From the NCBI GenBank assembly GCA_016946835.1, contig JACVTC010000017.1, forward strand, positions 207,001-271,000: a stretch of 64,000 nt of DNA, written 5' to 3'. The stretch comes from Neocallimastix lanati (nom. inval.) (lineage: Eukaryota > Neocallimastigomycota > Neocallimastigomycetes > Neocallimastigales > Neocallimastigaceae). This document shows positions 34,856-47,775 of this stretch, one piece after another. Below the pieces are notes generated by a model. It worked only from the letters and a program-made list of their open reading frames with translations, made no database searches and was not told the origin of the DNA. A program made the position numbers and the translations under genes. Positions within the stretch are counted from its first letter, which is position 1. Each line of letters opens with the position of its first letter.

Positions 34856-36226
34856 TTAAGCTTGACATTGTTGAATAAGCGTTATATTATCACCCTTTAA
34901 TAATATACGACCTAGATATATATATATAATTGTTAAATAATATATTTCATAATTAATTGATAAATAAGACGAAAAAATAAAATTATAACTTACCTAATTG
35001 TTTTCTGGTTTTCTTTTTCATTGAAACTTCTTCAGCATCTCTTAAAACCAACTAATTATAATATATATAAAAAAAAAAAGAAAATTTGTGATATTAATAT
35101 TTAAATCATATTTTAAATATATTTTTATATCATTATTACATACGTTCATGAATTCATCAAAACCAACAATGATACCCTCAATTCTAATATCAGTTTGTTC
35201 ATATAACCAAACTTGAATTCTTGCACTCTAGATATATAATGTATATATTAACAATATATTAATATAAAATAAGCATTATTAATATTAAAATATATATATT
35301 TTATTTGATTTATACTTTATATTTTATTCAACTTACAGATTGTAAATACTTAAAAATCAAATTCTGGTTTATTACATTTAATAAATTATTATATATTATA
35401 TTAGATATAAATAATAATAATAAAAATAATGTTAAAAATTAAAATTAGTAATATGAATTAAAATCAGTTAATTAGATTGATTCTTTGTAGATTTTAAATT
35501 TTAATAATTAAGTTATATTCCAATGAATTACTTCTTAGTTTTAATTATATATAATTCAAATAATTATTAATAATTGTATTAAAATTCTCTTAATTTAAAT
35601 AATTGTTTAAGAAATTTCTGTTACAATAATCCATTACTTAATAAACATTATTTTAATAATTTATGGAAAATTAAACGTTTAAAGTAATTAGTAATATATA
35701 ATTAAAGTTACTATTTTTATGTAAAGAAATTAAATTAAATCATTATTAATCTTTGAAATTAAAAATTTTATTTAATGTGAAAATTATTTATAATGATGTA
35801 TTTAAATTCTTCAATAAAAGAAATGTCGTCAAAATAGTATAATTTATATTTATCTTGTATAATTTCCTTAACATATATATAAACTTTTGATCATAGCTTT
35901 AAATTATGTCAGATGTTTGATCCTTTTAATCAATATAAATTTTATATATATATATATTATTTCTTTTTGTTTTACGTATAAACAAACTATCATTAATATT
36001 TTCCATATATAGTGTATTATCTACAATCTTATCTCATTTTTTAATTCATCATTCATTTCAATACTAATATATTTCAAGCAATCACTAGACAAAGAACTAT
36101 TATATAATTTATTTAAAAGTCCCAAAATGGTCAATTTTTTCTCTTATTATATAATAGATAAATAATTTTTCACAAAATATTTACAATTGGTAATTGAGTG
36201 ATCTTCTTAACTTTAGTTGTTTGCAT
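34856..36226 (-). CDS. SME1: Small nuclear ribonucleoprotein SmE
   Basis: An 88-residue core spliceosomal Sm protein that forms the heptameric ring on U1, U2, U4 and U5 snRNAs. Exons: 36226-36185, 35363-35337, 35227-35144, 35051-34994 and 34911-34856. The Sm1 motif reads [28 protein letters not shown] and the Sm2 motif [13 protein letters not shown], with the E-specific insert [16 protein letters not shown]. The N terminus [14 protein letters not shown] and NLIFKYLQS also match SmE. Length is typical (yeast 94, human 92). The first intron is 821 bp, far longer than the other three. Confidence 0.96.
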
Positions 36227-37256
36227 TTTTACCAAAAATATAATATAAATATAAATCTTTATTAATGAATAAAAGATTCAAAAATTAATTCAATCTTTTT
36301 ATAGGTATGATTACACAATATGAATATTTAAATGAAAAAAGAAAAATTAATTTTTTTTTAGAGGTTTACACATAAAAATAATATGATATCACATGATGTA
36401 ATATTTTTTTAAATTAATGTTTAAATACAAATTAATATTTAAAAAAATATATATAATATATTTTTTTAAAAAAAAAAAAAAAAATCTGTATACATTGACC
36501 TCCAGTATACACCATGTCTGTATATTGGTTATAATAATTTATATATATCTAATAATAAAAGATTAATAAATATAAAAATCAATTTTACACTTCAAATTAT
36601 TCAAATATATAATTTTTTATATATAAAATGAATGATTCCTATGATGAAATATTTATTTTTAATTTTTTTTATAAAGATTTATTATTATTATAAAATCTTA
36701 TTATTATTATTTGAAAGCTAATAAAGAAATGATTTAAACATCAAAAAGGAACATAAAACAAATTTAAAAATAAATTCAAAGAATTCTTGTAAAAAAAAAT
36801 TGTCTTTTATTTATATTTACTGAAAATAGCATTATTTATTAATTATTTTCATTTACTAGTCATTATCAAATATCTGAAAAATGTACTGGATTTTTTTTTC
36901 ATAATAAGTATTAGTATTAGTTTAATATAATGTTAGTATTATGTTAATATTTTTATCTAAATATTAAATATAAATTTCATTTATATATTTATAATCCATA
37001 AAAATGCAAATGATTAATATGATATATGCATAAATTTAGAATATATTTTATTTATTTTAGAAATTAAATTTTACTAAAAAGGATTATTATAAAATTTTTA
37101 CTTATCTAATATAATATTAATATAAATATATGGGCTTCATAATTTTATGTAATTTATTATAAATCAAATTAATCAAGTTTTAAAAATTATTAAATATTTG
37201 ATAATTAATTATTATAATACTTTCAGAAAATATTTTATTGTTTTTATATTATATAC

Positions 37257-37289
<33 letters not shown>

Positions 37290-38243
37290 TAATTATAAGT
37301 AAAGAATATGATTAATCATTTTTTTTTGCTATATTGTAGTAGCTTTGATGATATTATATATATTTTATTTTTTATTTTATTTTTTTTTTTAATTTTTAAA
37401 TAAAGAGACATCTCCTGATTGAACTCTCATGTTTCAGTAGTTAGTAATACCTTTATAATAAATAGATACTAGCACAAGGAGAGACAAAAAAAAAATATAG
37501 AATGCTTGTGATATTCTAAGAAAAAAATAAACAATTTAATAATTTAATATAAACAATTTAATATACCAGATTAAAAAATCACTGTTGAATAGTTGTTGAA
37601 AGAATTTCCTAAAAATACATTAAATTAAAAAATTTTTAATTTGTAAAAGAATTATTCTTTTATTATAAAATTTTATATAATTTTTTATTATGTAATATTT
37701 AATAATAATAGAAAATTAAATTTCTATTTATTTATTATGATAATAATAATAAATCAAATATAAACTTATTTTATATATATGAATTTTACTGCCATAATAC
37801 AATTGAGGTAAATATAATAAAAATTAAATATATATATTTTTTTTTCTTTTATCTTTTTTATCATCATTATTATTATTATTAATTTTATTATAATTATTAT
37901 AATTAGTATTAATTAATAAAATATTATATTTTTTAATTGCTTTATTTTTGTTATTTTTATTTTTATAATTATATTAATTTTGTAATTGTAATTTTAATAC
38001 TACATAAAAAAAAAAATTTTTTTTTTTTTCAATATTTGTATTATTTTATCATGTACTTTTTATAAATAGTCTTTAAATGATATATTTATTATAACTTTTT
38101 TTAATTATATGTAAATTAGTGAATTAATTATTTTTCTATTTATTTATATACAATATAATAAATATATTTATAATGTATGATTTTTTTTTTCTATTTTTAT
38201 TTATTTATATTTATTTTTTTATTTTTTTTATGATTTTTATGTT

Positions 38244-38287
<44 letters not shown>

Positions 38288-38444
38288 TTTATTTTATTTT
38301 ATTTTATTTTATTTTATTTTATTATTATTTTATTTTATTTTATTTTATTTTATTATTATTTACTATTTATTATTTATTATTTATTATTTATTATTTATTA
38401 TTCATTATTTATTATTTATTATTTATGATTATGATTATGATTAT
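36227..38444. other. Gene-free spacer
   Basis: AT-rich spacer between the SmE promoter side and the 3' end of the coiled-coil gene. A more complex 80-bp island at about 37405-37486 is bounded by GAGACATCTCC and GGAGAGAC (imperfect inverted ends) and contains TAGTTAGTAATACC, similar to the tRNA-like heads at 42.9 and 47.5 kb. At 38245-38440 T tracts, (ATTTT)n and (TTATTAT)n arrays abut the stop codon of the next gene. Confidence 0.5.
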
Positions 38445-41400
38445 TCAAAGAACACCCTTTTGTTTTAATAATCCTATGAAACGGTTATACTTTTCACGTA
38501 ATTGATTATTTAATTTATGTAATTCATCATATTTTTCATCCTTTTGTCTAAGAGCTTCTTCATGTTCTTCCATCATTGTTAACATTTTCTTATTGGTATT
38601 TTCCAATTTAAGTTGATAACGTTCCAATTCACGTTTAAGAGAGTCATTCTCCATCTTAAAGTTATTGGTTTCTTCTTCAATAGCTGCAAACTTTCTACGA
38701 AGATTTGATAATGTTTCTTTATTAATTTCTAATTCACTACGAATTTCGTTGAGTTGTTTGGTAAGATTAGCTTCATTCTCATCTTTTTCCTTACGATATT
38801 CTTCATATTCCTCTGTAATATTCAATTTTTCAGTCTCAATCTTATCCATTTCAGTGTAAAGTTTAAAGATTTGTCCGGATAGGGATTGAACAACTTCTTC
38901 ATGATTAGCACGAGAAAGTTTACGTGAAAGTTCTCTATCAACCATAGCAAGCTTCTTAATACTATCCTTTCTAGATTCAGCGGCTTCAGGTGATAGTTGT
39001 TCTGGTTCTTTAGTAAGAGGAAATTGATCTGAAAATTGACCCTTTTTATACTCTTCCATCTTTTGTTGAAGCGTCTTTAACTCTTCTTCCTTCTTAAGAA
39101 GATCCATTTGACATGATTTATTCTCTTCTCTTAATTGATCCATCATCTGAGAAGATTCTTCCAATTTATTGGAAAGTTCCTTCACTCTATCGTTAAAGTG
39201 TTGATATTGTGATTTCATATCGATCACTTCATCAGAATTTTGATTAAGTTCTTTTTCCTTATTTTCTAAAGCCCTCTTAGCTTGTTCTAATGATTTCTCA
39301 AGAGATTCTATACGATTCATTTGATCATCTTCTTGATCCTCTTTCGATTTAAGCATAAATTTGGTTTCATTAATTATTTGTTCTAATTCTAAATTTCTTT
39401 CATTTAACATATTTATTTCTTCGGATTGTTTATTCCAAGATAATTCATTACTGGAAATCATTGCTTCAAGTTCACGAATTCTTTCCTTTAATTGATTTTC
39501 ACGTTCCATAAAGTCATTTCTATTGGTTTCAGAAACAGTTAATTGTAATTCACGACGAAGATTTTCAATTTCTTCCTCTTTTTTAGAAAGAATATTATTC
39601 AATTCATCGGATGCATTATTCTTAAGATTAGCTTCTAAGATACTATTCTTTCTTTTAGTATCCTCAAGACATTCCGTGGTATAATCAAGTTTATCAGATA
39701 AGTTATCAATTTTCATACGGGATTGATTTTGAACCGCTTCTATCATACTACTATAGACTTCTTTAACATGATTAACTTTTTTTTCTAATCTTTGGTTATC
39801 TTCTTTCATCTTTTGAAGTGTTTCTTCACTTCGTTCAAGTTTCTTTAAGCAATCTTTATATTTAGTATCGGTTTCTAAATAGAGATTCTTATTCATAGTA
39901 ATTTCTTCCTTATATTTTTCAATTTCATTTTGCATTTCTTTTCTAGTTTCACTAGATTCAAAACTATCAATAAAGTTAACCTCCTTAATAATTAATTGAT
40001 TATCATCATTAAAGTAGACCGTATCGGCTTCAGGGGAGGATTTTTGACCTTCATTCACATTAACATCAATCATACTTGAATAGTTTTGTTTTGCAACTGT
40101 TTTTGCAATTAATTTATTTCTTTCTTCATTCCATTTAGATAAAACTTCCTTCATTCTTGCTTCAAGATTTTCATTTTTTTCAGTAACTTCATTAAGATAA
40201 TTCTTTAAACTTGTGATATTATTATTTTTTTTAACAAAGAGATCCTGTAATTTATCATTTTCTTTCTTTAATTCAAGGAATTCTACATTTAATGCTGAAA
40301 AATCATTGTTAATTTTATCATAATCATTTTTAATGGATTTATTTTGTTCATTGATATTACGTTCTGTTTCCAAGTCACTTAAAATTTGTTTATTTTCACT
40401 CGTTAATTTTTTTACCAATTCAGTTTCACTTTTTAATTGACTATTCAGAGAAGTTAATTCCTTATTTTTGTAAGCAATATCTTGATCTGTCTTTTCTACT
40501 AAAGAATTATAATTTTGAACGGACAATTCATAATCTAATGTCATCTTTCTTTTTTCTTTTTCATATTTTTGACATTGCTCAGTTAACTCACGAACTTGTT
40601 CATTTAAATTTGAAACAACAACATCATGACGATCATCAATTTGTTGTGTTAATTCCTGACATTGTTGTTCTAAGTTTTCACATTTTGTTTTTTCATCCTG
40701 TAATTGATTTTCTAATTCCTTAAATTCATACATTTTATCATCATAACTTTTTTTGAAATCATTTAATTTCATCTTCATTAAATTTGCTTCTTCAGAAGCA
40801 TCTTCTTTTTGAAGAAGAATAGCTTGAAGTTTAGTATTTAATACTGCAAGACTATCTTCTAAAGTGTCTTTTTCATTTTTTGTTTTAGCCATTTCATTAA
40901 CAAGTTTTGAAATTTGTTCTTGTAAACGTAATTCCTGTTTTTGAAAAGAATCTACATTTGTCACTAATAATTCTGCAGCTGTTATATTACGAGGCGATTT
41001 ATTTACATAAATAGAATCACTATTTGCAAGATACTGAAATGATTTCCAATAGCTTTTTCTTTTAATATTGCGATTAGTAATATAGTTTGATAAAATTTTA
41101 CGTTCTAAAGAATTATCGGTCTTTTAATATTAAAATACATGTTAAATAATTTATTAAAATTATAAATGATATAAAATAAATAAAATAATAAAATATAATA
41201 ATAATAATAATTATATTTATATTTATAATAAATATAATTATAATAATAATAATAATTATGTTTATATTTATAATAATTAAAATTATAATAATAATAATAA
41301 TTTTAATAATAATAATAATATTGAAATATATACATATTTATATATATTTATTTATTAGTATTATGCTTAATAATTAATTAAATAAAATAATTGATTTTAA

Positions 41401-42054
41401 AAAATTATTAATTTTTTAACAAATTTTACATAATCTTTTTGCTGTTTAATGTAATCTATTTCACTTTGACATTTTTCTTTTTCAGCATTTATGAGCTCTC
41501 TACAAGCATCTTGATATCTTCTAACATCATTATTACAAGTATTTGATAATGACTCAACTGATTTAAAATAAATAATAGATAGAGAAAAACAAAATAAAAC
41601 AAAATAAAATAAAATAAAATAAATATGTATGTTATATATGTACTTAATTATTCTTTAATATTTATTTAATATTTATTTATCTGTATATATTTATATTTTT
41701 TTTTTAGAAAAAAAAAAAAATAATAATAATGATAATAATTTTATTAACCTGCTTTTAATGCATTTATTATTTTATTTGGATTATTAGCATTTAATGTTAA
41801 ATTTATAATATTTTTTATCTCAATTTGAATATTTTCAAGAGTTCTTTGGTTTAACTCGGAAAGTTCTTGCTCTTTCTTTATATCCGTTATATTGATTTAT
41901 TTTATTTATTAATATATATATATATATATAGAACATATTTGAATATTAACATAAATAAATAAATAAATTAATAATGAAAAATAATAATGAAATTTGATTT
42001 TAAAATTACCCTTTGAAGAGAGTATAAATCTTTTTCAGATATATAACCACTCAT
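38445..42054 (-). CDS. Long coiled-coil protein, function unknown
   Basis: A 991-residue protein from four exons: 42054-42010, 41875-41749, 41557-41430 and 41120-38445. The first ~100 residues are mixed; a basic patch (RNIKRKSYWKSFQYL) at about residue 112-126 precedes continuous heptad-rich sequence to the end, dominated by Glu, Lys, Asn, Gln and Leu. The C terminus is RFIGLLKQKGVL. No membrane segment, signal peptide or motor head is visible. This is the pattern of a centrosomal, basal-body, golgin or myosin-tail-like scaffold, but coiled coils give misleading similarity and I do not recognise the family. An alternative downstream ATG exists at 40964 in the last exon; the upstream exons join in frame, so the longer form is preferred. 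Confidence 0.75.
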
Positions 42055-42100
42055 GAAAATATAATTACTATTAAAATAGGTGTTGAAATTAAGATATATT

Positions 42101-42140
<40 letters not shown>

Positions 42141-42429
42141 AAAAAAGAACAAAAATTAAATAAATAAATAAAAATCAATTAACTATAAAATTAATATTTT
42201 AAATAAATAATAATGTATTTTTTAAATTTTGTTTTACAAAATTGATTTTATTTTTGTGATTAATTAATCTTATAGTGAACTAAAATTTAAATATAATTTT
42301 AATTAATATTAAATATATTATGAATGTATTTGTAATATATTAATTTTTAAAAAAATCTTTTTTTTTAAAAAAAACACAAACAAAAAAAAAAAATTATTGA
42401 AAAAAAAAAATTATTATTATATGTATTAT

Positions 42430-42740
42430 AAGTATTAGTTATTTTTATTATTTATTATACGTATTTATTATTATTATTTATTATATGTATTTATTATTAT
42501 TTATTATTATTTATTATTAGTATTTATTATTATTATTTATTATTATTATTATTTATTATTAGTGTTTATTATTAGTATTTATTATTATTTATTATTAGTG
42601 TTTATTATTAGTATTTATTATTATTGTTAATTATTAGTATTTATTATTATTATTTATTATTATTGTTTATTATTAGTATTTATTATTATTGTTTATTATT
42701 AGTATTTATTATTATTATTTTTTTTTATTATTATTATTTA
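42430..42740. repeat. TTATTATTAGTATTTA minisatellite
   Basis: Degenerate tandem units of TTATTATTAG(T/A)(A/G)TTTA repeated over about 300 bp upstream of the coiled-coil gene. The G-containing variant marks the period among plain ATT repeats. Confidence 0.85.
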
Positions 42741-42889
42741 TTATGATAATTATTAGATTTATATTTTTATTTATTTACAGTTTAAAAATTAATTATAATA
42801 TGAAAAGTAAGAATAGCAATTTAATAAAGCAAAATTATTGAATGAAAATAATTGATATAAATGTTTTTTATCATAATTTTACAAGTCTT

Positions 42890-43335
42890 TCCAATTTTTA
42901 TATTGGTAGTTAGTATTCAGAGGCTAATACGTGTTAGGTTTATGGATCGATCCTACGCATGACATTTTAATTTATATGAAGTATTTTCACCCTATCCTGG
43001 GTTTTTCCTATAAATGAAGTTGGTAAGTATGATTTACATATTGTCTCGGACTTTAACTAAACCTTGTGTTAAAGTTCTGCATACTTAGGATGAACAAAGA
43101 ATATTATAATACTACATGTACTATCAAAATCTAATTAACTGAAAGAAATGTAACTATTCTTCATTCTTGATGAAAAGCATGGAAGTTCCCTGATTTTGCT
43201 TCAGCCACATTTTCTCTCATATGACTATTAAGGAATATCATTAATAGCTACCTTTGCTTATAGATCAAGAAACGAGGGAAGAAGCAAAGCTAGTATGGCG
43301 GAATATATTATATATGACTGCGTTGATCTATATAT
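42890..43335 (+). mobile_element. SINE-like block with tRNA-type promoter
   Basis: A 440-bp island of balanced composition in AT-rich DNA. Near its left edge it has TGGTAGTTAGT (A-box-like, 42904-42914) and GGATCGATCC (B-box-like, 42944-42953), spaced as in a tRNA gene. The rest has no open frame and no family I recognise. The shape matches the tRNA-derived SINE at 49.9-50.4 kb, but the sequences do not look alike by eye. An A tract lies ~110 bp beyond the right edge. I could not find target duplications. Confidence 0.4.
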
Positions 43336-43815
43336 ATTGAATATTAAACGACTCTATGATGTATTCACAGTATATATAAATATATATATGATATTTATAA
43401 AAGAAGAACGCCATATATATAGATATATATGTAGATATATGCAAAAGTTTTAAAAAAAAAAATATATATATATATTATATATATATATTTAACAAATTTT
43501 ATAATAGAATAAAATGAAATATTTATTATTAATTCATTATTAATTCAAAACAAAACAATATATATATATATAAAATAAATAATAAATAAATAATAACAAT
43601 AAAAAATAATAATTATGTTAAGCAATAACTAATAAATAAAAAAAAAATGAAAATAATTATAAGGAATAAATATGATTTCATTTCTAATAATCATATATAT
43701 ATATTTAAAATCTATAAGACTAAAAAAATAATCTATTTGAATTATGTATGCAAATTTTTAATAGCAACTTTCTAAATATTAAATAACTTTAAAACTTATT
43801 CGAATAAATATGATG

Positions 43816-43856
<41 letters not shown>

Positions 43857-45121
43857 ATTAAATATGATAAAAGTAATTAATATAAAAAATAATTATAATC
43901 AACGCTTATATAAATATCAATGAAACAAATATTATAATTTGTATATAAATATTTTATTTCAACTTATTAGAATATATTTATAACTAATTGTTTTTATTAA
44001 AATTTATTTATTAATACTTGTTATTCAAAGTTTATGTAATTTTATTTCATAGTATGCTTTTAATTTTCATAAATATTTTTAATTGTAATTTAACCATTCT
44101 TCATTCAATATTTATATATACACTTTTTTTTTTTTATTTTTATTTTTATAATGTTATTTCAATTTATTCAAATTTTCTTGATATTATATAAATATTTTAA
44201 AAAATTTTTTACATTTCTTTCAATGTCACCCTATTTTATTTAGAAACTTATTCTCCTATTTTAAGTTTTTTTTAAATATTTATATATAAATTAAAAAATA
44301 TATATATATTTGTGTAACCTACTCTATTTTTTGATAAATAATATATAGAGAAATAGATTGGATAAACTTTTAAAAAAAATTAATATATCTTTTTTAAATT
44401 CTTAAAAAAAAAAAAAAAAAAAATGGTTAAGCAATTTTCTTGAAATATTCTTCATTGTTATTATAATATCAATAAATAATGATTAATGAGTAAAAAAAAT
44501 TTTTTTTTAAGTTTTTAAATGATTTTTAAAAATTTAAAAATTTAAGAATTAAAATAAAGTATTATAAAAAAGTTAATTTAAAGTAACAAAAAAAAAAAAA
44601 TTAATAATATAATAAAATAACAAATTAAAAATTTGTTTCACTTTAATTTAAAATGGATGTAAATAAAATAATAATATATAAATTTAGAGAATAAAATGTA
44701 ATAAAAGTTTAATGTAAAATAGTTAAAAAAAACAATAATTTTAAATTATTCAAAATAAATGAATGATATATATAAAAATTAAGAATAATATAAATTTGGA
44801 AATTTTTTACCATTTTGGAGAAAAAAAAACTGCATAATAATATTATTACATTAAGATAATTAAGAATTCATATGAAAATGATTATTTACTTTTTGTTTTT
44901 TTTTATTTTAATATATAATAAATTTTTAAAATATCAAATCTTATAGCTAAAAGAAAATAATAATAAATAGTAAAATAGGCATAATAAAATATAATTATTA
45001 TATATAAAAAAGCAACGGATTCTAAAATAAAATATTATTAATAATAATATTAAAAAAGAGTATATATATATATATTTCATATTCTTTTAAAAAAAAAATA
45101 AGTAGTACCTAATAAAAATAA

Positions 45122-45156
<35 letters not shown>

Positions 45157-45500
45157 TAAATAATTTAAATTTGTCTATTTGTTTATACTAATAAATAAAT
45201 TTTATAATATATTTATAGCTATATTCTGAGTTTATAAGTAATTTTTAAAAAACTGTTCAATATCATCATTCATTAATAATATATTATTAATGATATTAAA
45301 TTAATAGATAATTAAAATATTAATGCATTTTGCTATAGATTTCTTAATTATTTTTTATTTAATATCGAGTAATTGTTTTGAAAAGCTTTACTTTTTATTT
45401 TTATATATTAGGATTATAATCTTCCTATAAAAATATATATATATTTATTTAATATAAAAAAAAACTTAGAAGTGAAAACGATAAAAAAAATTCCATTACC
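43336..45500. other. Gene-free AT-rich stretch
   Basis: TA repeats, A tracts (about 43815-43855, 45125-45155) and no gene, RNA or element that I can support. Confidence 0.5.
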
Positions 45501-45504
45501 AATA

Positions 45505-45770
45505 TTTTTTTTTTTTTTTTTTTATTTCTGGTGTATACCGCCCTATGTGGGAATATTGAGGTAGTCACAACACTTCCATATAAACAGAAGTGTTCCTACT
45601 GGACAATCATACTGAGTATTCAATATTGGCATTCTGACATGCATATTATTGCTGATAATTTTCTTGTACCCTTTTTCTTGGAGTTCTTCTCCAGTTCCTA
45701 GCTTCCCTTTGAAGCGACATCATTATAACCTAACCCATATACATAAGTACTGGGAATGTAGTACTTTTCG
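45505..45770 (-). mobile_element. Unidentified GC-richer block ending in an A tract, probable retro-insert
   Basis: A 240-bp block of normal composition. On the minus strand it runs into an A tail (T tract at about 45506-45523), as expected of a retroposed 3' end. The minus strand has a short open stretch with RMPILNTQYDCPVGTLL and CCDYLNIP, which could be a fragment of a reverse transcriptase or a host gene; I do not recognise it. Its right side merges with a CTTTTCGCAATGTGGC transposon terminus at 45765-45780. Confidence 0.35.
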
Positions 45771-45944
45771 CAATGTGGCTTATAAATATTTTAAAATAAA
45801 ATCATCCATTTTTAAGATACTTCATACAATCATAAATAAATATATAAGTAATTTAATAATTAAATATATAATTAAATAAATAAAAAAATGTAATGAACTA
45901 TTTAAGTATATAATTAAATAATGAATATGTATCTTTTCTCAATT

Positions 45945-46134
45945 GTGCATTTCGCAATGTGGCTTAATATTTTTAATTAATTGCCACATTATTTAATTTT
46001 TTTTAACCAATGAATAAATAATTAAATAAATAATAAAAATCGTTTTTGAAATTAATCTTTAAATATTTTATTATAAAATATTTTTAAATAAATAAATAAT
46101 AAATAATAAATAATAAATAATAAATAATAGATAA

Positions 46135-46165
<31 letters not shown>

Positions 46166-46611
46166 ATATTATTTTATTTTTCTAATTAAAAACATTGAAT
46201 AATTAACACTAATTTTTTATTTATAATAAATATAAATGTTTCAAATATTAATCAGTAAAAAAAATATTTTCATATATATTTCATATCTTCATATTACTGT
46301 TATATTAAAAAATTATATATTATTTATTCTGAATAATAAATAAATATATATATATAGAATGTCAATATTTTATATAGTTATTTTTATTATTAAAATCAAT
46401 ATCAATATTATATAGCAATATTTTTATTTTATTAAAATTTTAATAATAAAATAAAACTAAAAATTGATAGAAATTAAGATAAAATATAAAAGAGTAATAA
46501 TAAAACATTTTTAACATATTTATTTTTTTTTTTATTTAATATTATTTATTTATTTATTTCTTTATATGTTTATTTTTTAAAATATTTTAGGCCACATTTT
46601 GCGAAATGCAC
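45945..46611. mobile_element. Non-autonomous inverted-repeat element, copy 1
   Basis: The left end GTGCATTTCGCAATGTGGC at 45945-45963 faces the right end GCCACATTTTGCGAAATGCAC at 46591-46611, inverted, with one 2-nt length difference. The 667-bp interior is AT-rich with AAAT repeats and has no transposase. An extra GCCACATT at about 45983-45990 and a further GTGGC-type end at 45771-45780 suggest overlapping or nested copies. Best described as a MITE-like family. The superfamily cannot be named without a clear target duplication. Confidence 0.6.
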
Positions 46612-46832
46612 ACCTCCCTTAAATAATATAGAAAAATTACAATAAATATATTTAAATATATAATAATAACAAAAAAAAAGAAATAAATATATTTATAAAA
46701 ATAATAATATACATATTTTTTACTTTAAAAACACATATTAATTAGAATAAGTTATTAAATAAAAATAATAAATAATAAATAGTTTTATTTATTTTTATTT
46801 ATTTTATTCATTTTTTTTTTAATGTTAACAGT

Positions 46833-47677
46833 TGTAAGAAATATTTAAGTTTTATTAATAAATTTATAATTTTATTTATTATATTATTGTTGGTTGTTTT
46901 AGTATTAACACAAATAAAGTTGTATTTATATAAAAATTCGTGGCTTGGCTTCATTACTAATTATGAATTACATGAATATTCTTAGAATAAATGCATTACT
47001 AATTATTACTAATTATTATTAATTCAATTCAATATTTTAATTATTATAACAAAATATTATAATAAATATAATAACACTCAAAAAAACAAAAATTATTTTA
47101 TTTTTTATTTATTTTTTTTCTTTTATTATAATTATTTTATTAATTATATTTATTATAATATTATAAGCCGCAAGGGTTGATATAGTATTAATATTAAAAA
47201 AGTTTTATTAAAAAATTAAGTTTTGTTAACTAAACAAAATTAAAATAAAAAACACAAAGAAAAGAATATTTGTTAATAAGAATTTTACTCATATTTATAT
47301 TTTTTTCAAAAGTTAAAGTTATTAAAAAATAAAAATAAAAGTTTCTAAAAAGTTCTTAAAAATCGAAAAATTTAGAAAAAATAGTTTAATAGAATAAATT
47401 TTAATTAATTAAACACAAGAATTATCAAGAAATTCTAGTAATTTCTTGAACTATAAAGAATCTTCTAGATATTTTTTAGAATAAAACTATAAAATAATAA
47501 TAAATGTGAATCGAACCCTAAGTAGTTTGATTCATGGTATTAGTTACTAACAACTATACCAGAAATAATATTTTTTTAAATTTAATTATTTGTTTTTAAA
47601 CTTTATTGAAAAATAATACTAAATATTAAAATAATAAAATAATTGTAATTATTAATTCTGTTATAATTATTCTAACA
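46833..47677 (-). repeat. 3' LTR of the copia element, split by a nested insertion
   Basis: LTR sequence occupies 46833-47045 and 47672-47677, which sum to 219 bp, exactly the length of the other LTR. The 626 bp between are an insertion plus one copy of its flanking duplicate. Confidence 0.85.
47046..47663 (-). mobile_element. Insertion inside the copia LTR with tRNA-like promoter
   Basis: 618 bp flanked by the direct 8-mer TAATTATT (47038-47045 and 47664-47671). Its tips are ATAACA and TGTTA, short inverted ends. On the minus strand it has TGGTATAGTTGTTAG (47561-47547) and GGGTTCGATTC (47518-47508), good tRNA A- and B-box matches. The T and acceptor stems do not pair, so it is not a working tRNA. 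It may be a SINE, or a small DNA element that has captured a pol III promoter; an 8-bp duplicate would suit a hAT-like element. AT-rich 8-mers recur by chance, so the edge evidence rests on the exact LTR arithmetic. Confidence 0.6.
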
Positions 47678-47775
47678 TTCCGCCTAAAACTTAAATTATT
47701 TTAGGAAATGATTTAATGTTTTGTAAAGTTGATTTTATAGTATGTATTGTTTAGTTTTGTATAGTTTGTATTAGT

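Noticed and set aside
37405-37486. A tRNA gene or small RNA
   Set aside because: It has box-like motifs and short inverted ends, but no consistent cloverleaf on either strand. Kept only as a weak relation to the SINE heads.
38665-40723. Plus-strand open frames inside the coiled-coil gene
   Set aside because: Ser/Phe-rich shadows of Glu/Lys-rich heptads read from the opposite strand.
45725-45740. Telomere-like CCTAACCC
   Set aside because: Single occurrence, no array, and located inside a retro-insert-like block.
47500-47570. A functional tRNA gene on the minus strand
   Set aside because: A and B boxes match, but the T stem and acceptor stem do not pair, so a derived promoter head is more likely.
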